A stretch of DNA of 64,000 nucleotides from Pholis gunnellus (GCA_910591455.2 OU342819.1:3657001-3721000); one strand, 5' to 3'. Counted from the stretch's first letter, positions 22,743 to 34,154 are shown. Translations and numbers: made by a program. The notes: a model not told the origin generated them from the letters alone.

Positions 22743-25019
22743 TATATATATATATATATATAAAAGATCAAATACAATGTCACTTCATATAAACAGGTTG
22801 CTAACCCGTGGTTTGAAGCATCGCTTGGTTCACTGGTTTGGTTTGACAGCACACAACTTTACTGTTTTTGTTTAGTTTCGCAGCTTTCGTGGCATCTAAA
22901 AAGCTGCAACGTCAGCAGACAGACTTAGTTAGCGACTAGCTGGTGGACAAAGTGGAGCATTTAGCAGCTAAAGAGACAGATATTTACCTCAGGAGCTGGT
23001 GGAGACCAAAAACAGAGCTAAAAGAGGGAGAACACTGGAGCCATCGAGTGGCCACAAACACGACTCCAACCGAACGTTGCTCTGTTTTAGTTGTTAATGA
23101 TAAATGGCCTGGTATTAGTTGACGTGTCTGTTCTTTGTGAGGCTGTCTGGCTCTTAGATTGATAAAGCACTGGGTCAACTGGGTATCACTGGGATTGCCG
23201 TGTGTTTGTCGGCGGTGGAGGATAATCCGGACGTTCTCATTCTCCGTCCATCACAGATCTGTGCTGCTGCTGCTGTAATCAAACGGTGACGACAAAACAC
23301 GGGGTAAAGTTCACTACTATCACTGCTCATTCTTTCACTATCAGTCCATCATTGATTACCCTTCAGTGTAAACAGAGCATATATGAAACTGATGCTCCTG
23401 ACATGAGTCCACTGGTCAGCGGTGGTGCGTTTGGCTGCGAACTCCTGACAACAAATAATTTTGCACAATTGAAACCTTGTGATAATGCCATCGATCTATC
23501 AACGCCGCCATGATTATCTGTAATTTTGAATGTAATAAAGCCAATTTGGATTTGAAGGGGACAATGAGACCGACAGCCTCCAGACAAAGCGTTACTGAGT
23601 CATTCTCAGTGGAAAGACATATTCATTCACAAACGGGCAAAACGTCAAAACCCTCAATGCAGTTTGATCAGATTTTAAGATGTGACATTAAACTGATTAT
23701 ACAGCTCAGTTTGTGAGGACACCTTCAGCACCAGTTTCTGACACTCAAACACTTCGACATTCATTGGGCCCGATGTAACCAGTCTGGGTATTTAGCTTAT
23801 GGTTCCACCGTGAGATCTGAAAGGTAAAAAGTAGTCTCAGGACTTGTTCATGAGGCTTTACTCGGCGTGGGTCAAAAACATCTGTACGATAGTAAAACAG
23901 TTCCTCCTACATATTTATATATTTTTTTGTCACACTGAACGTGTTCAGCCTCTGTCTAATTCAATAATTATTACTAAAATATAACAATTTATAATAATCT
24001 TTTGGATTCAATTTAATTTCTTCCCCAGCAGACTTCACCAAACCAAGACAATTTAGTACCAACCACCGTCCAAAGTCTCTTAACTTCTCGGAGTATTTAA
24101 CATCACAAAAGTACACATTGTATGTATTTAACTGTTCAGTTTGTATTTTCTTTAACATTTTGATGTAACATGGTTTTGTGCCAGTTATGTCATTCTTGTG
24201 GACTCAGGCTGAAAAATAAACCAGGCATAGAAAAAAGAAAAAGAAGACTTGTAACAATCTTAAATGCAGCCATGAAACTGTTAAGTGCTTTGAGCTTAAA
24301 TGTAGAAAAGTTGAACTTGTAAGAGCAGAACCTGAACAAACGGTCAGCTCTTCCTGGAGACCCGGTGAGTTTACCCTCCTGTCCCGTCTGAGCTCTTGGC
24401 TCCATCTTGTGGCGCTTCATGGAGCCTCACTAATCCCATCCGTCAGAGTTAAACACTGGTAATTGAATCGAGGACGTCCAACAGGATCAACTCATATCAG
24501 TCTCTCATCGGAGAGGTCCCTCTGGAGCGCTAACTCACTGCATCAATGAAAGGATTTACTAGAATTAGGTCAGTGGGTTAAGAAAATGAACTGTAGTTTA
24601 ACTTCCATTGGGAGCACAAGCACAGCTGAACACAATTTAAGACAACCACAGCTGCAGAGATGACATTAAACGAGCCCGGTGGACATTAGACCAGCTGTGG
24701 TCTTCACTCACAGGATGACTGCTTTGCATTATTTGCAGGCTTCTTCAAAAGTTGCAAGCATGAAGCGTTTTGACTTTATTGCTAAAATAACTGTGACGCC
24801 TTCAGTCCACATTAGGGTTTGAGAGTAAACACATAAAACACTTTAGATAAAAACAAAGAACAGTATATACGGAGTCAATAAAAACGCTAAAATTATTAAA
24901 ATAATTACAAAACACAAGGTGTGTAAACCAACTGTTTATGAGCACATTTGTTTCACACCATTAAGTTTTGTACAATATTTTGTATGCAAAACACTTTTGT
25001 TATTTATATGGTTTTTGTA

Positions 25020-25390
25020 GTGATGGAAGTATTCAGATTACATGACATTTACTTGAGCAGAAGCAGCAATACAGCGCTGTAAAAATACTCCATTACAAGT
25101 ACTGTATAGAACATTTTTCTTGAGTAAATGTATTATTAAACTTGATTTTAATGATCAATTATCAATTCTAAGTACTTTATACTATTTATAGTTTAATATA
25201 CAACAGTGCATTATATTTTAAATTCATCATCTCTTCATTTTTAAAGTAACTAATGAGTATGGCTTTCAACGTGTGGAGAAATAAGTACAATATTTCCATA
25301 TAAAGTAGAATTAAATGGAATTACTCGTGTTAAGTACTTTAAATTAACTTGAGTAAATGTACTTAAATGTTTTCATTCTTAGCCTCTTCA
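25020..25390. repeat. Dispersed teleost repeat, AGTAAAAGTAC/GTACTTTTAC family, copy 1
   Basis: Begins TGATGGAAGTATTCAGATTA, contains AAAAATACTCCATTACAAGTAC and ends with AACTTGAGTAAATGTACTTAAA. Related segments recur near 29170-29625, 52880-52985, 53945-54065, 55660-55840, 59075-59180 and 62375-62470. I recognise it as a very common perciform repeat. Confidence 0.6.
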
Positions 25391-25453
25391 CACATTCCAG
25401 TGCACAGTAAACAGACGGGGAAGGAAAAGACTGGAAGCTCTTCGATGATAACA

Positions 25454-25459
25454 TTTATT
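25454..25459 (-). terminator. NDUFS5 polyadenylation signal
   Basis: AATAAA on the minus strand (plus TTTATT), about 65 bp beyond the NDUFS5 stop codon. This gives a very short 3' UTR ending near 25430-25440. Confidence 0.75.
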
Positions 25460-25523
25460 TGCAAACGTGTACAGGCGAACAGGAAACGGCAACATCTGAT
25501 TTACTAAAAACAAGAGCAGAACC

Positions 25524-25628
25524 TCATGGCGTCTGGTCGGGCTTGCCTGAGTGGCAGGTTGGCGGCGTATAGCTCCCCTCCTTCACCATCTTGTCCCGCT
25601 GCTGACGGATGGCATGCAGCCTCTGGTG
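25524..25628 (-). CDS. NDUFS5: NDUFS5 last coding exon
   Basis: Encodes residues 73-106: HQRLHAIRQQRDKMVKEGSY, then TPPTCHSGKPDQTP and stop TGA at 25524-25526. The polypyrimidine tract plus CTGCAG acceptor lies just before 25628, and the phase is 0, joining the upstream exon's QKT. The segment RKQRDKLIKEGKYTPPP of mammalian NDUFS5 aligns clearly. This part forms the C-terminal helix and tail after the CHCH domain. An extra cysteine (residue 97) lies outside the twin Cx9C motifs. Confidence 0.95.
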   Translation of the reverse strand, partial: HQRLHAIRQQRDKMVKEGSYTPPTCHSGKPDQTP

Positions 25629-26364
25629 CTGCAGGGAGGAAGAGAGGAAGAGGTGAGCCTCGAGGAGGAAGAAGCAGGATGGAGAGAATAGGAAAATAAA
25701 GACGTTAAAGAGAATGTCCCGCATCCCTCCACCTCTTTGTTTCTCTTACACCAGAGCTGGATAAAGCCAAAGATAGCAGTGATTTAACTTTGACTCCTGT
25801 CACCATGTGAAGCTGAGAGAAACTGAAGAACTAGAAGAAACAGCTCCCTACCTCCGTTCTGTGCTGTAAACATGCACATTTCCTTCAAAATCATATTCAG
25901 TCGCTCATAAATGAAAAATCCAGCAGAGATGCAGGCAGTCTTTTTCAGACGTAGTCTCGTGTTTCACAACTCTGATGTTAACCAGCTGCAGACGGCTAGT
26001 TTACAGCTAACGTTTAGAGCTGAATACACCTCGGTGGATGTGACATTCGTGTCAGACTCTGAAGTCGTCTCAGCTGACATTCGTCTTGAATCAGCACTTC
26101 ACCTCCATCACGTTGTGAAAGAATGAGACGGGGCTAACGGGCTCATCAGGGCGTCTGGGTGGAGGCGAAGGACTTCCTGCTGCTGCAGCACATTCACAGA
26201 GAGCGTCTCTCTCCTGCTGACGCACACGTCCATCAAGACTCACCCCAGTTCACCTCGGACCATATTCAAAGGATCACATGTGGGTGCTATATTGCTTTCT
26301 GAACACACTTCTGTAATCAACTCAAAGTCATTTAATTCACTTTCATAAACCGTTTATTGCTGCT

Positions 26365-26830
26365 TTATACCATCGGCTGTATAAAATATGGACATCGTCT
26401 CCGTGACATCACCCATAGGCTTCAGAACAGCTGTTGTGAAGCTCAAAGTGAGTGTCTCCGGTGACACCATCTTGGCCGCGATGACACAGTAACTCTAAAA
26501 GTGGGCACAGAGGTGGATTGTGGGCTGAGGTGGCCCAGCTGATGCAGCAGAGGAGACGGCTAGCAGCTAGCGAACTGAGACGGCACCCACCTGTCACTCA
26601 AAGCTGCCACATACCTAACTGTAAGCCTTAATATAGTTTAAACAGGTGAGTTATGACGGTGGTCATGAACGTGGAAATTACTTATAGAAACCAAAACTGT
26701 TTTTTGTACCAGGCTGTAAACGTGTTTGTTTCTGCTGTAAAGTTGGGCATTTTAGTCGATTGGTTCATTGACTGACTTTTGGAGCCAGCCTCAAGTGGCC
26801 ACTTGAGGAATTACAGTCTTTGGAAGTAAC
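26365..26830. repeat. Dispersed teleost repeat (TATGGACATCGTCTCCGTGA family)
   Basis: Contains AAAATATGGACATCGTCTCC, TGACATCACCCATAGGCTTC, a CCATCTTGGCCGCGATGAC segment and, at the far end, GGAGCCAGCCTCAAGTGGCC. I recognise this as a common fish interspersed repeat of unknown class. The ends are approximate. Confidence 0.5.
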
Positions 26831-27249
26831 GTTATGCTCTTCAGAGGTGTGTCGAGTAATCCAGGAAGTTTTCTGTGGCTTGTATCGTTTCAGACCAATG
26901 ACGTCATAGATAATTGTTCCTGAATAAAAACAAATAAGGTCTCAACTCGACATCACTTTCGCATTTACACAAACACATTCACTGGTTAAACCACTGCCAG
27001 TTTACAGTTTTAGAAGACGAATATTGCCCCTCCTGCCATTATTATACTATGATGCCGTCATTGACCAAAAGGATTGATTTACACACATGTGATGCATTAC
27101 TCACAAGACCATTATGTGGATTTTGTGTGCACATGAATCCACGAGAAATGAACCCTTTTGCAAACGAATTTATAAAAATGTTATTTAATGTGCCAGAAGA
27201 TTAATTTACATTTACTTTATCTGCAGACATATATTCAATGTAATTAAGC

Positions 27250-27463
27250 CAGGGGTGTCAAACATACGGCCCGCGGGCCGGATCCGGCCCGTCACGTCAT
27301 TTTATGTGGCCCGCGAATCCGCCAGCAAAAAAAAAAATGTAAAAGTCGGACAATTTACAAATATCCGTTGTATCGCGCACGGCGGAGCTCCTCCCCGATC
27401 CGCACGCGCCGCGCACACCTCCACCAGCGTATGTGGCAGCAGCAGCAGCAGCAGCAGCCACCC

Positions 27464-27501
<38 letters not shown>

Positions 27502-27577
27502 CCGCCGACAACCGGCCCTTTGGGGGCAACCATGATGCTGATGTGGCCCCAGAGCGACAATGAGTTTGACACCCCTG
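27250..27577. mobile_element. hAT-like non-autonomous element with intact 8-bp target-site duplication
   Basis: Left end CAGGGGTGTCAAACAT and right end GTTTGACACCCCTG form terminal inverted repeats. Both are flanked by the identical 8-bp direct repeat AATTAAGC (27242-27249 and 27578-27585). Eight-base duplications and CAGGG-type ends are hallmarks of hAT transposons. The 328-bp body has GGCCCGCGGGCCGG near the left end, an (AGC)n stretch and 36 consecutive C at 27465-27500. It contains no transposase. It sits in the NDUFS5 intron about 275 bp from the coding exon. Confidence 0.88.
27465..27500. repeat. Poly-C run inside the hAT-like element
   Basis: Thirty-six consecutive C preceded by an (AGC)n tract at about 27436-27458. 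On the NDUFS5 sense strand this is G36. The length is likely unstable or poorly assembled. Confidence 0.85.
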
Positions 27578-27851
27578 AATTAAGCTTAATGAACCATTCA
27601 AATGTTGAAAAGAGGAGTATTAAATTAGATTTTTTCTTTTTGTACTCCAGTAACTAAGTGATAGGCAGATCCATGTAGCAAAAAGTCACATCATCAAACA
27701 GCAAGTTCTGCAGTTGTCTCAGTTGTGTTCACGGCATGAACTTACATTTCCTGCTGGAACATTGAGTCTTGTTTCTACTCTAGTGACCCTTTTAAAAAAA
27801 TACTTGGGAAGCTACTCACTGGCACACAGAGGTCATCGAGAATCCACTTAC

Positions 27852-28072
27852 TGTTTTCTGCCTGTGCATGCACTCATAGAAGTCCTCAAACTCCAGCTGG
27901 CACTCCTTCTTGGCGCGGGTTTGCCCGATGCCGTGGGCACACTCGATCCACTCCTTCTCGAAGGCGTGGCAGCGAGCTGCCCTCTTGTTGGGCTGCTCTC
28001 CGCTCTGCAGCAGCAGCCAGCTGTCCAGGTTGATGCCGAGCCGCGACTGGAGGTCCACAAACGGCATGGCGG
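27852..28072 (-). CDS. NDUFS5: NDUFS5, complex I accessory subunit (first coding exon)
   Basis: NDUFS5 is the 15-kDa accessory subunit of mitochondrial NADH:ubiquinone oxidoreductase, on the intermembrane-space side of the membrane arm. It stabilises the complex rather than carrying cofactors. The ATG is at 28067 in context CCGCCATGC, 5 bp after an acceptor (TCATCAG, exon base 28072). The exon encodes residues 1-72, starting MPFVDLQSRLGINLDSW and including RCHAFEKEWIECAHGIG. Cys33/Cys43 and Cys56/Cys66 form two Cx9C pairs, the twin CHCH motif oxidised on import by the MIA40 (CHCHD4) relay. The donor is ACA|GTAAGT. With the last exon the protein is 106 residues, the same length as I recall for human. 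Longer frames extending upstream cross the splice acceptor and are not used. Confidence 0.97.
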
Positions 28073-28977
28073 CTGATGAGGGAGGAGACGGAGAGGAAAG
28101 AATGATGAGCGACGCGGGATGTAGTGGAGGAGAGGAGAGGGAAGGACCACACAGATGAGGGGAAAAAAAGTCTTGACAAACTGGCAGAAGAGATGAACAG
28201 CTGTTTTGACCACAAACATGACTACATATGACCAGGAAGTGCCTCAGACACACAGCAGAGGAGCTTATAGAGCAACACCTTACTTAAGAATGCAGAGTAA
28301 ATCCCTCTTACACAGGAAGCTGCTTGCTGCAGTTTTAAGGAAGGCTTCGAGGACATTTTTATCATTCAGCATTAAGACTTAATGACTTAAGACTTTTGTT
28401 TTACTTCATTTCAAAACAGAAATGTCATCTGACAAACGGTCTGATCCATGATGGCATGAAATAAACCACACTGCAGCCATATTTGAAGACAGCTTCTTTT
28501 CAAACAGCGATTTGTTTATAGGAGAATAAAGAATGAATGATTGTATTTACCATACCCATACCCATGTCCTATAGGCCTTAGATGATTTAACCGTACAGAT
28601 AGACCCTTCTCTACTCTCTCGGCTAATCGAAGCTAGCCAGCTAGCACAGAGCTAACTACAGTAGCTAACTGGCTAATGTTCTTTGTAAAAAATACCCCGC
28701 GGTGAAAGCAGTATATCTGACATTTAAATCAATTTAAGTAAACATTAACTCAAGAACTATTCCTATAAATGATTATACTTTGTGCCCAGGTGTGTTATCA
28801 TGTAACGTTATGCTGTCCTTCAATGACAGCTTGTTAATGCTAACGTCAGGCCGCTCTGCTTTTACGCTATTTACAAACTGGTGCTATTATTTGAACTATG
28901 AATAAACTCAACACCGTGTCTCTATAACTAACCGGCTGTTGATAAACCGATATTCGACATAAAATAACAGTATTTAC
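28073..28977. other. NDUFS5 first intron
   Basis: Lies between the probable leader exon and the first coding exon. AT-rich, with no recognised element. Confidence 0.6.
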
Positions 28978-29140
28978 CGTGTTTTTGTGGGATTCACTTT
29001 AACCTTCCTCGGACTTCACGCGTTTCGCTTTGCGGCTGATAATAACACTGCCGTAAAAGCAGAGTCTGTGTCGTGAAGAGACATGAATGTTTTGTGGAGA
29101 CTTTTTCTTTACGGCGCATTACCGCCGCCTACTGGGTAAA
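28978..29140 (-). promoter_or_regulatory. NDUFS5: NDUFS5 leader exon and promoter region
   Basis: On the minus strand, sequence ending ...CACAAAAACACG is followed by a donor GTAAATA (intron from 28977), consistent with a short 5' UTR exon of roughly 60-100 bp. The surrounding sequence has several CpGs (CACGCGTTTCGC, TTACGGCGCATTACCGCC) but no TATA box. This is the expected type of promoter for a nuclear gene of oxidative phosphorylation. The start site is not fixed by sequence. Confidence 0.55.
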
Positions 29141-29169
29141 ATATTCAGTTAACACTTCTAAAACTACCA

Positions 29170-29625
29170 CGTGACAGAGGTGGAAGAAGTACTCACATCT
29201 CTTACTAAAGTAAAATTAGTTACACAGTGTAGAAATACTCTATTGAGTAAGGTCCTGTATTCAAACTCTTAAGTAAAAATACAAAAGTGTGAGCATTAAA
29301 GTATACTTAAACTAGCCTACCTAAAGTAGAAGCACTCATTTTGCAGAATGAACCTTTTCAGTATAATATATATATAACATCACTGGATTATTAAAAGAGA
29401 TGCATTAATGTGTCCATCACTTTAATGTTACATCTGGTAAAAGTGGAGCTAGTCTTAAATACTTTATACACTGTTGTGTAGCTTAATCTGTACCATTAGA
29501 TCCCATTTTGCTTGTAGATAATACTTTTGTTTTTCTAATTTTGAATCTGTAAAGTAACTAGTAACTAAAGCTATGAAATAAATGTAGTGGAGTAAAAAGT
29601 ACAATATTTTTCCACACCTCTCAAA
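29170..29625. repeat. AGTAAAAGTAC-family dispersed repeat, copy 2 (near full length)
   Basis: Starts AGGTGGAAGAAGTACTCACA and ends AAAGTACAATATTTTTCCAC, including GTAAAGTAACTAGTAACTAA. It begins within about 200 bp of the NDUFS5 leader exon, so it abuts that promoter. Confidence 0.65.
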
Positions 29626-29759
29626 TCATTCCCCAAATCCACTCACATGCAAATGATAAATGATATACTTACAGTTTAAAATACACACTGTGCTTTAACA
29701 TGAACGTAATAACTATGAATAAATCATGCACGCTCTATATAGATGCATATACTGTACAG

Positions 29760-30025
29760 AACCACCCACTTCATGTATATAAAATCATCTAGTACTTTAC
29801 CCATTCCATATTTATATCCATTAGTTTACAGAACACTTGTATCTATTTGTCACCCGCTTGTATGTAAATAGTTCTTGGTTTAGTTTAAATTTTTTGATCA
29901 GCTTGTTTTTAGCTGAATGTCTATTTCTATCTTTTAGTGTAAGTTCACTGAGAGCAACTTAAAACCAGAGTCAAATAACCTTGTATGTGTGCATATACTT
30001 GGTGAATAAAGCTGAGTCTGATCGG
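29760..30025. repeat. Dispersed LINE/SINE-type repeat tail
   Basis: Contains CCACTTCATGTATATAAAAT, AACCTTGTATGTGTGCATAT and ends TGGTGAATAAAGCTGAGTCTG. This closely resembles a recurring fish repeat tail as I recall it (ATAAAGCTGATTCTGATTC). Class uncertain. Confidence 0.4.
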
Positions 30026-30091
30026 GTTTCCATGAGGTCATCCTAGGACAATCTTCTAATACAACACTGTCATAATTGATTTACAGTATAC

Positions 30092-30129
<38 letters not shown>

Positions 30130-31173
30130 TGTTCCTCTCTGTTTCTCATTATGTACACTTCATTCTTAAAGAACATGTTGAGTTGATCCTGCAGGATGTT
30201 TATGTATTTTAGAACGTGTGACCCTGTATGTATAATATTGAAAACATTTTCTGATCAGATTTGTTTTACCTTGTGGGTAAATGTGCACATTTAAGTATAA
30301 TTTCAACACAAAAAATGACAATATATTTTTTCAACATAGTGCACATTTTAATTTGAAATAAACCGAGTTGAAAAGCAGCCCAAAGTTATTCAAAATTACA
30401 CATTCAAAGTTTTTCTGGCCAATAGTTTGTACATTTCCATATTACTTCTACGGTTGCCCAAAGACTGCAATATTTCATGAATGATTTCCGTTACTATGCA
30501 GTTATTAAAACTGTGTCAGACCGAAAATCTGCAAGCACAACTGACAACAACTCTGTGCTTTGGTGCAACATCAGATTGTGTTTATTTCCCCAAAGGTCCA
30601 CAAGTTGTCTTTCACAGTCCTGCATGTACAACCCATACACAGGGCAGGGCTTCAACAGTGACAGGAAATACACAAACCATATAATAACACTTAAATATTG
30701 CTGTCTATATACTCTAAAACCTCTTTCAAATAAGGACGGGACCGCCTGTGTTCTTAATGGGACATTTCCATTAACACTCATTGGGATTTTTTCAGGAAGT
30801 TCATCTTTCCGTCCGCGGTACATTCATGTGTTTTTTTTCCCTTCCCACAGGCAGGCAGGCAGAAACAAGTCAAGTTCAGACCAAACAAAGCACTGCCGAG
30901 TTACACAAGCAGCTAAATCCATAAAGCTACTCCGAGATGAAGAAGGTTCCCGAGTGGATTCCCCTGCAGATTAAAGAAACCTGGTGGGAACCTGTTTAAA
31001 CTGAAGCACAGAGGTGATACAAAGCGAACAAAGCTAGTGGGCATGATTTAGATGAGCTTATTGGCATTCATATTTGAAGTGTTTGGCTCCAAAGGATGAT
31101 AAACTAAAAAAAAGAAAGAAGATAGAAACAGTTCTCAGATCATTGATAAAAATACTGTGGATGCTCCTTAAGT

Positions 31174-31514
31174 TTAAAGGGCCAGTGTTTAGCATTTCAG
31201 GCAGGCGGGGGAATATAATATTACTAAATATGTTTCCTTTAGTGTATAGTCATCTGAAAATAAGAGTTGTTGTGTTGTTTTCGTCACCTTAGAATGAGAC
31301 TTTTCTATCTACACATGGAGCGGGTCTTCTTCACAGAGTCCGCCATGTTTCTACGGAAGCCCAGAGCGGTCAAACTAAACACTGGCTCTCGATAGGGCCA
31401 CAGGTGTTTTTAGCGGTGCACTTGTCGCGCTGGGAGAAGTTTCAGTTGGTTGCAATCTACAACTTCTCCACTAGATACCGCTAGAGCCCCAAATAGTGCA
31501 CACTGGCCCTTTAA
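31174..31514. mobile_element. Non-autonomous element with terminal inverted repeats TTAAAGGGCCAGTG
   Basis: The left end TTAAAGGGCCAGTG is mirrored by CACTGGCCCTTTAA at the right end, 341 bp apart. The body includes GAAAATAAGAGTTGTTGTGT, CCATGTTTCTACGGAAGCCC and ACTTCTCCACTAGATACCGC. I recognise the family as frequent in teleosts. No transposase is encoded. The ends are palindromic with the presumed target, so the duplication cannot be read unambiguously, and the superfamily is unassigned. Confidence 0.7.
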
Positions 31515-32157
31515 CAGTACAGAAGGATTTATTTGGGTGAATTTAGGGTGTTTTGGAGCCAAACTCTTCTCTAGTTACATCCAACATAAAAGGCCTTCTG
31601 GTAGGTGCTTCATTTTGGTTGTACCACAGACTTTCATACGCAGCTGAAGTCACTCGTAGTAAAAGATAATGAACAGCAAAAGAAATACGATAAATTCCAG
31701 ATAAAGTGCTTAAGTGCTCATTCAAAAAACAAAGTGGGACAAATACATTCATCAGGAGTCCATTCATTCATTCACTCACTCACACGCTCACACGCACACA
31801 CACAGCGTTCCAGTGGGTCAGACAGCCAGTTAACACTGAACCAGTCCTGTTGGTGTGTGTTGTGCTGGTCAGTGAGTGTCTATAAGGCAGCCGACTGTCA
31901 GCCAGCGGTCCAGTCAGGACACACACACCAGAACCTCAGCGAGAGAGTTGTGACAGAGACCGGAGCTTCGAGAGCTCCTCACCAGCCAGTTCTTATGACA
32001 ACGTCACAAATTACAGCTGAGAGAATTCGTGGATTCAATGAGTCAAAGTAATCAATCAGGTACTTCAATAATCCATTACTCGTTTCAGTATTTATTTTTT
32101 CAAGCCAAAAGTTTCAAAATGTTCTCCGGTTCAGGCTTCTCCAATGTGAGAATTTAT

Positions 32158-32366
32158 CTTATTACTGGTTATCGTTGTCATAAATGATATTATTACTGGT
32201 TATCGTTGTCATAAATGATATTATTACTGGTTATCTTTGTAATGTGTAATATTATTACTGGTTATCGTTGTCATAAATGATATTATTACTGGTTATCGTT
32301 GTCATAAATGATATTATTACTGGTTATCTTTGTCATAAATGATAATGATATTAAACTGGTTATCTC
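32158..32366. repeat. 31-bp minisatellite (about 6.5 copies)
   Basis: The core ATTACTGGTTATCGTTGTCA recurs with exact 31-bp spacing at 32161, 32192, 32223, 32254, 32285 and 32316, with a decayed seventh copy near 32347. Copies 3 and 6 share CTTTG in place of CGTTG, giving an A-A-B / A-A-B' pattern. There are no unique spacers, so it is not a CRISPR-like array. It lies just beyond the likely RNF19B 3' end, or within a longer 3' UTR. Confidence 0.95.
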
Positions 32367-32439
32367 TGGGGTTTAGAACTGCTGCTCAAAGAAATCAAGC
32401 AATTTAAATAAGTACCTCTGGAATATTGTAGTGGGTACT

Positions 32440-33715
32440 TTTCAATATTTTCCAACAATTTTATTTGATTCATTGTTTTGGGACATTGAATCTTTTCTGT
32501 TAAATATGATTCTCCTTTTTGAAATGAAACCAGTTCAGAGGTTGAATGTTTTTTGAAGTGGAGCTGCTGATGAGTTGACTTAATAGAGCTCAGCCTACAC
32601 TGGATTGGTGTTTCAGTAAAGAGCGGGTTCCACAGGTTCAGTATGCAGACAGTGGAAGCACCAGAGGGGACTCTCATGCACATCCACGCAGTTTCTGCTC
32701 AACTGTTTCTAGCAGCTACATCACCACGTAAGATTACTAAACAGTTGAGATCGTAGAAAACTCAGATTAACATTATTTGAAGTTTCTCAGTGGGATATTT
32801 ATGAAATGAGAAACGTCTGTTTGATGCTCATCTCAGTGCAGGACAAACCCGTGGATATACTGGAATGTCCTCAACTGTTCAAAATGTGAACGATGCCCTT
32901 CACTGTCACAGACATGAACAGACTAAAATAGATTCTCTCAGTGCATTTCAACACAGCGTCTTCTGGACTCCTCTCGTCACTGTCAGAACTCAATCATCTA
33001 TTTCTGTAAATCCAAACTCCTCCTCCTCTTCCTCCTCCTCTGTGCAAGGAAAGTGAGATTCAAGTGCAGCTTCATCATCTAAAGTAAACTTTCACCAGTG
33101 TAACAGAAGCTCACCGCCTCTTTTTCAACCTTTCCCACAAGGCATGGCTCATGCAGACACATGCGCGCAACAAATAACACAATTTCCAGGTCATCTGAAT
33201 ATAAATAGAGGGAAAAAGAAGAAAACAAAGCCACAATAGTTGAGTACAAAGTCCACATTCATCCACACATTGTTAGAAACGTCTCCTTTCGTCCCAGGCA
33301 AACTTCTGTCGTCTCTCCGCTGTGCTCGGTGACTTTTCACCTTTTTTCAGAATTTCACAAATGCGATATTTCTTGTGGAAAATTTGTACCTCTCTTTTCT
33401 TTCTTTTCTTTTCTTTTTTTTTTGCTCAAGTAGCCAAGGCATTTTGCACCAAGGAGTAAACATAAATCATCATCTTATAAATCTCAGAGGTAGAACCCTG
33501 ACAATTTACTCAGCAAGAGATTGACAGGTAGATAGATAAGACAGACAGACAGAAGTGAACAAACCCTGTCTGTGTTTAAGACGCCGTCTGTGAGTCGTAA
33601 AAGCAGCAAACGAGAAATGATAACAGAAAAAAATAAATGCTAAGAAGTAAAGGAGAGCTCAGATGAAACTGTCGGGAGTCTTTTTTTTTGTGCACTCCTG
33701 GGAGCTGCTGCTCTC
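32440..33715 (-). other. RNF19B: Probable RNF19B 3' UTR
   Basis: Follows the RNF19B stop codon. The first canonical AATAAA on the minus strand is at 32460-32465 (plus TTTATT), giving a 3' UTR of about 1.25 kb. The region includes a T/C-rich stretch near 33393-33423. A second signal at 32091-32096 would give a longer form that includes the 31-bp minisatellite. This is inferred only from signal positions. Confidence 0.45.
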
Positions 33716-34154
33716 TCAGACGTAGAGGATGACGTTACTGTCCGCGGGACAGTGAAGGCCGTCTGAGGGGTTCAGGGCTCGGCAGGACGGGGGCTGCTGG
33801 CCGCCCGCCAGGTGACAGCTCTTCGGGTGAGGCGAGTCACAGTCGTCCGACGTCAGCTCGGCGATGTCGTCCGACTGAGTGTCCGACATCTCCAGGTCAC
33901 TGCGGATGCTCTCCGGCTGAGCCAGGGTGACGTCTCTGAGCCCCTCCCTGATGGACACGCCCGGCGACAGTCCCAGCGTCGACCCGGACAGAGCCCCGCC
34001 CCGCCTGGAGCTGCAGTCCTGAGGCTCCTCCACTCCCGAGGCCGTCCCCATGGCGGCGGAGCCCGGGGGCAGGGTCAGGTCCTCTTCACTGGTGAGGCAG
34101 AGGTGGCTGGGTTTGGTCTCGATGTCCACCTGGATCTCCAGGTTGGTGCACTCC
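33716..34154 (-). CDS. RNF19B: RNF19B coding exon 9 (C-terminal tail)
   Basis: Encodes residues 602-746 and the TGA at 33716-33718. It begins ECTNLEIQVDIETKPSH after a CTCTGCAG acceptor. It carries the conserved LAQPESIRSDLEMSDTQSDD block and ends SNVILYV. The tail is low-complexity, rich in Ser, Pro and acidic residues, and presumably cytosolic. Confidence 0.94.

Larger units (their letters stand above)
21576..25430. other. Intergenic region between MACF1 and NDUFS5
   Basis: Holds a poly-C run (about 21871-21883) next to a short CA tract (21886-21910), the Tc1-like relic at 22140-22742, a TA run (22741-22761), and a repeat of the AGTAAAAGTAC family at about 25020-25390. No coding exon is recognised between 22.8 and 25.4 kb. 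Confidence 0.55.
25629..27851. other. NDUFS5 coding intron
   Basis: A GT-AG intron of about 2.2 kb. It contains a dispersed repeat at about 26365-26830 and a complete hAT-like non-autonomous element at 27250-27577. The remainder shows no recognisable feature. Confidence 0.85.
29141..32439. other. Intergenic region between NDUFS5 and RNF19B
   Basis: Repeat-rich. It contains an AGTAAAAGTAC-family copy (29170-29625), a repeat tail ending with an AATAAAGCTGA motif (29760-30025), a TA run (about 30095-30122), a terminal-inverted-repeat element (31174-31514) and the 31-bp minisatellite (32158-32366). A further AATAAA on the minus strand at 32091-32096 could be a distal RNF19B poly(A) site. Confidence 0.5.

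Noticed and set aside
27816..28253. 145-residue minus-strand frame containing NDUFS5 with an upstream extension
   Set aside because: The extension crosses the splice acceptor at 28073 and does not match the family. The ATG at 28067 gives the correct N-terminus and length.
32158..32366. CRISPR-like array
   Set aside because: The 31-bp units are directly adjacent with no unique spacers, and the DNA is vertebrate.
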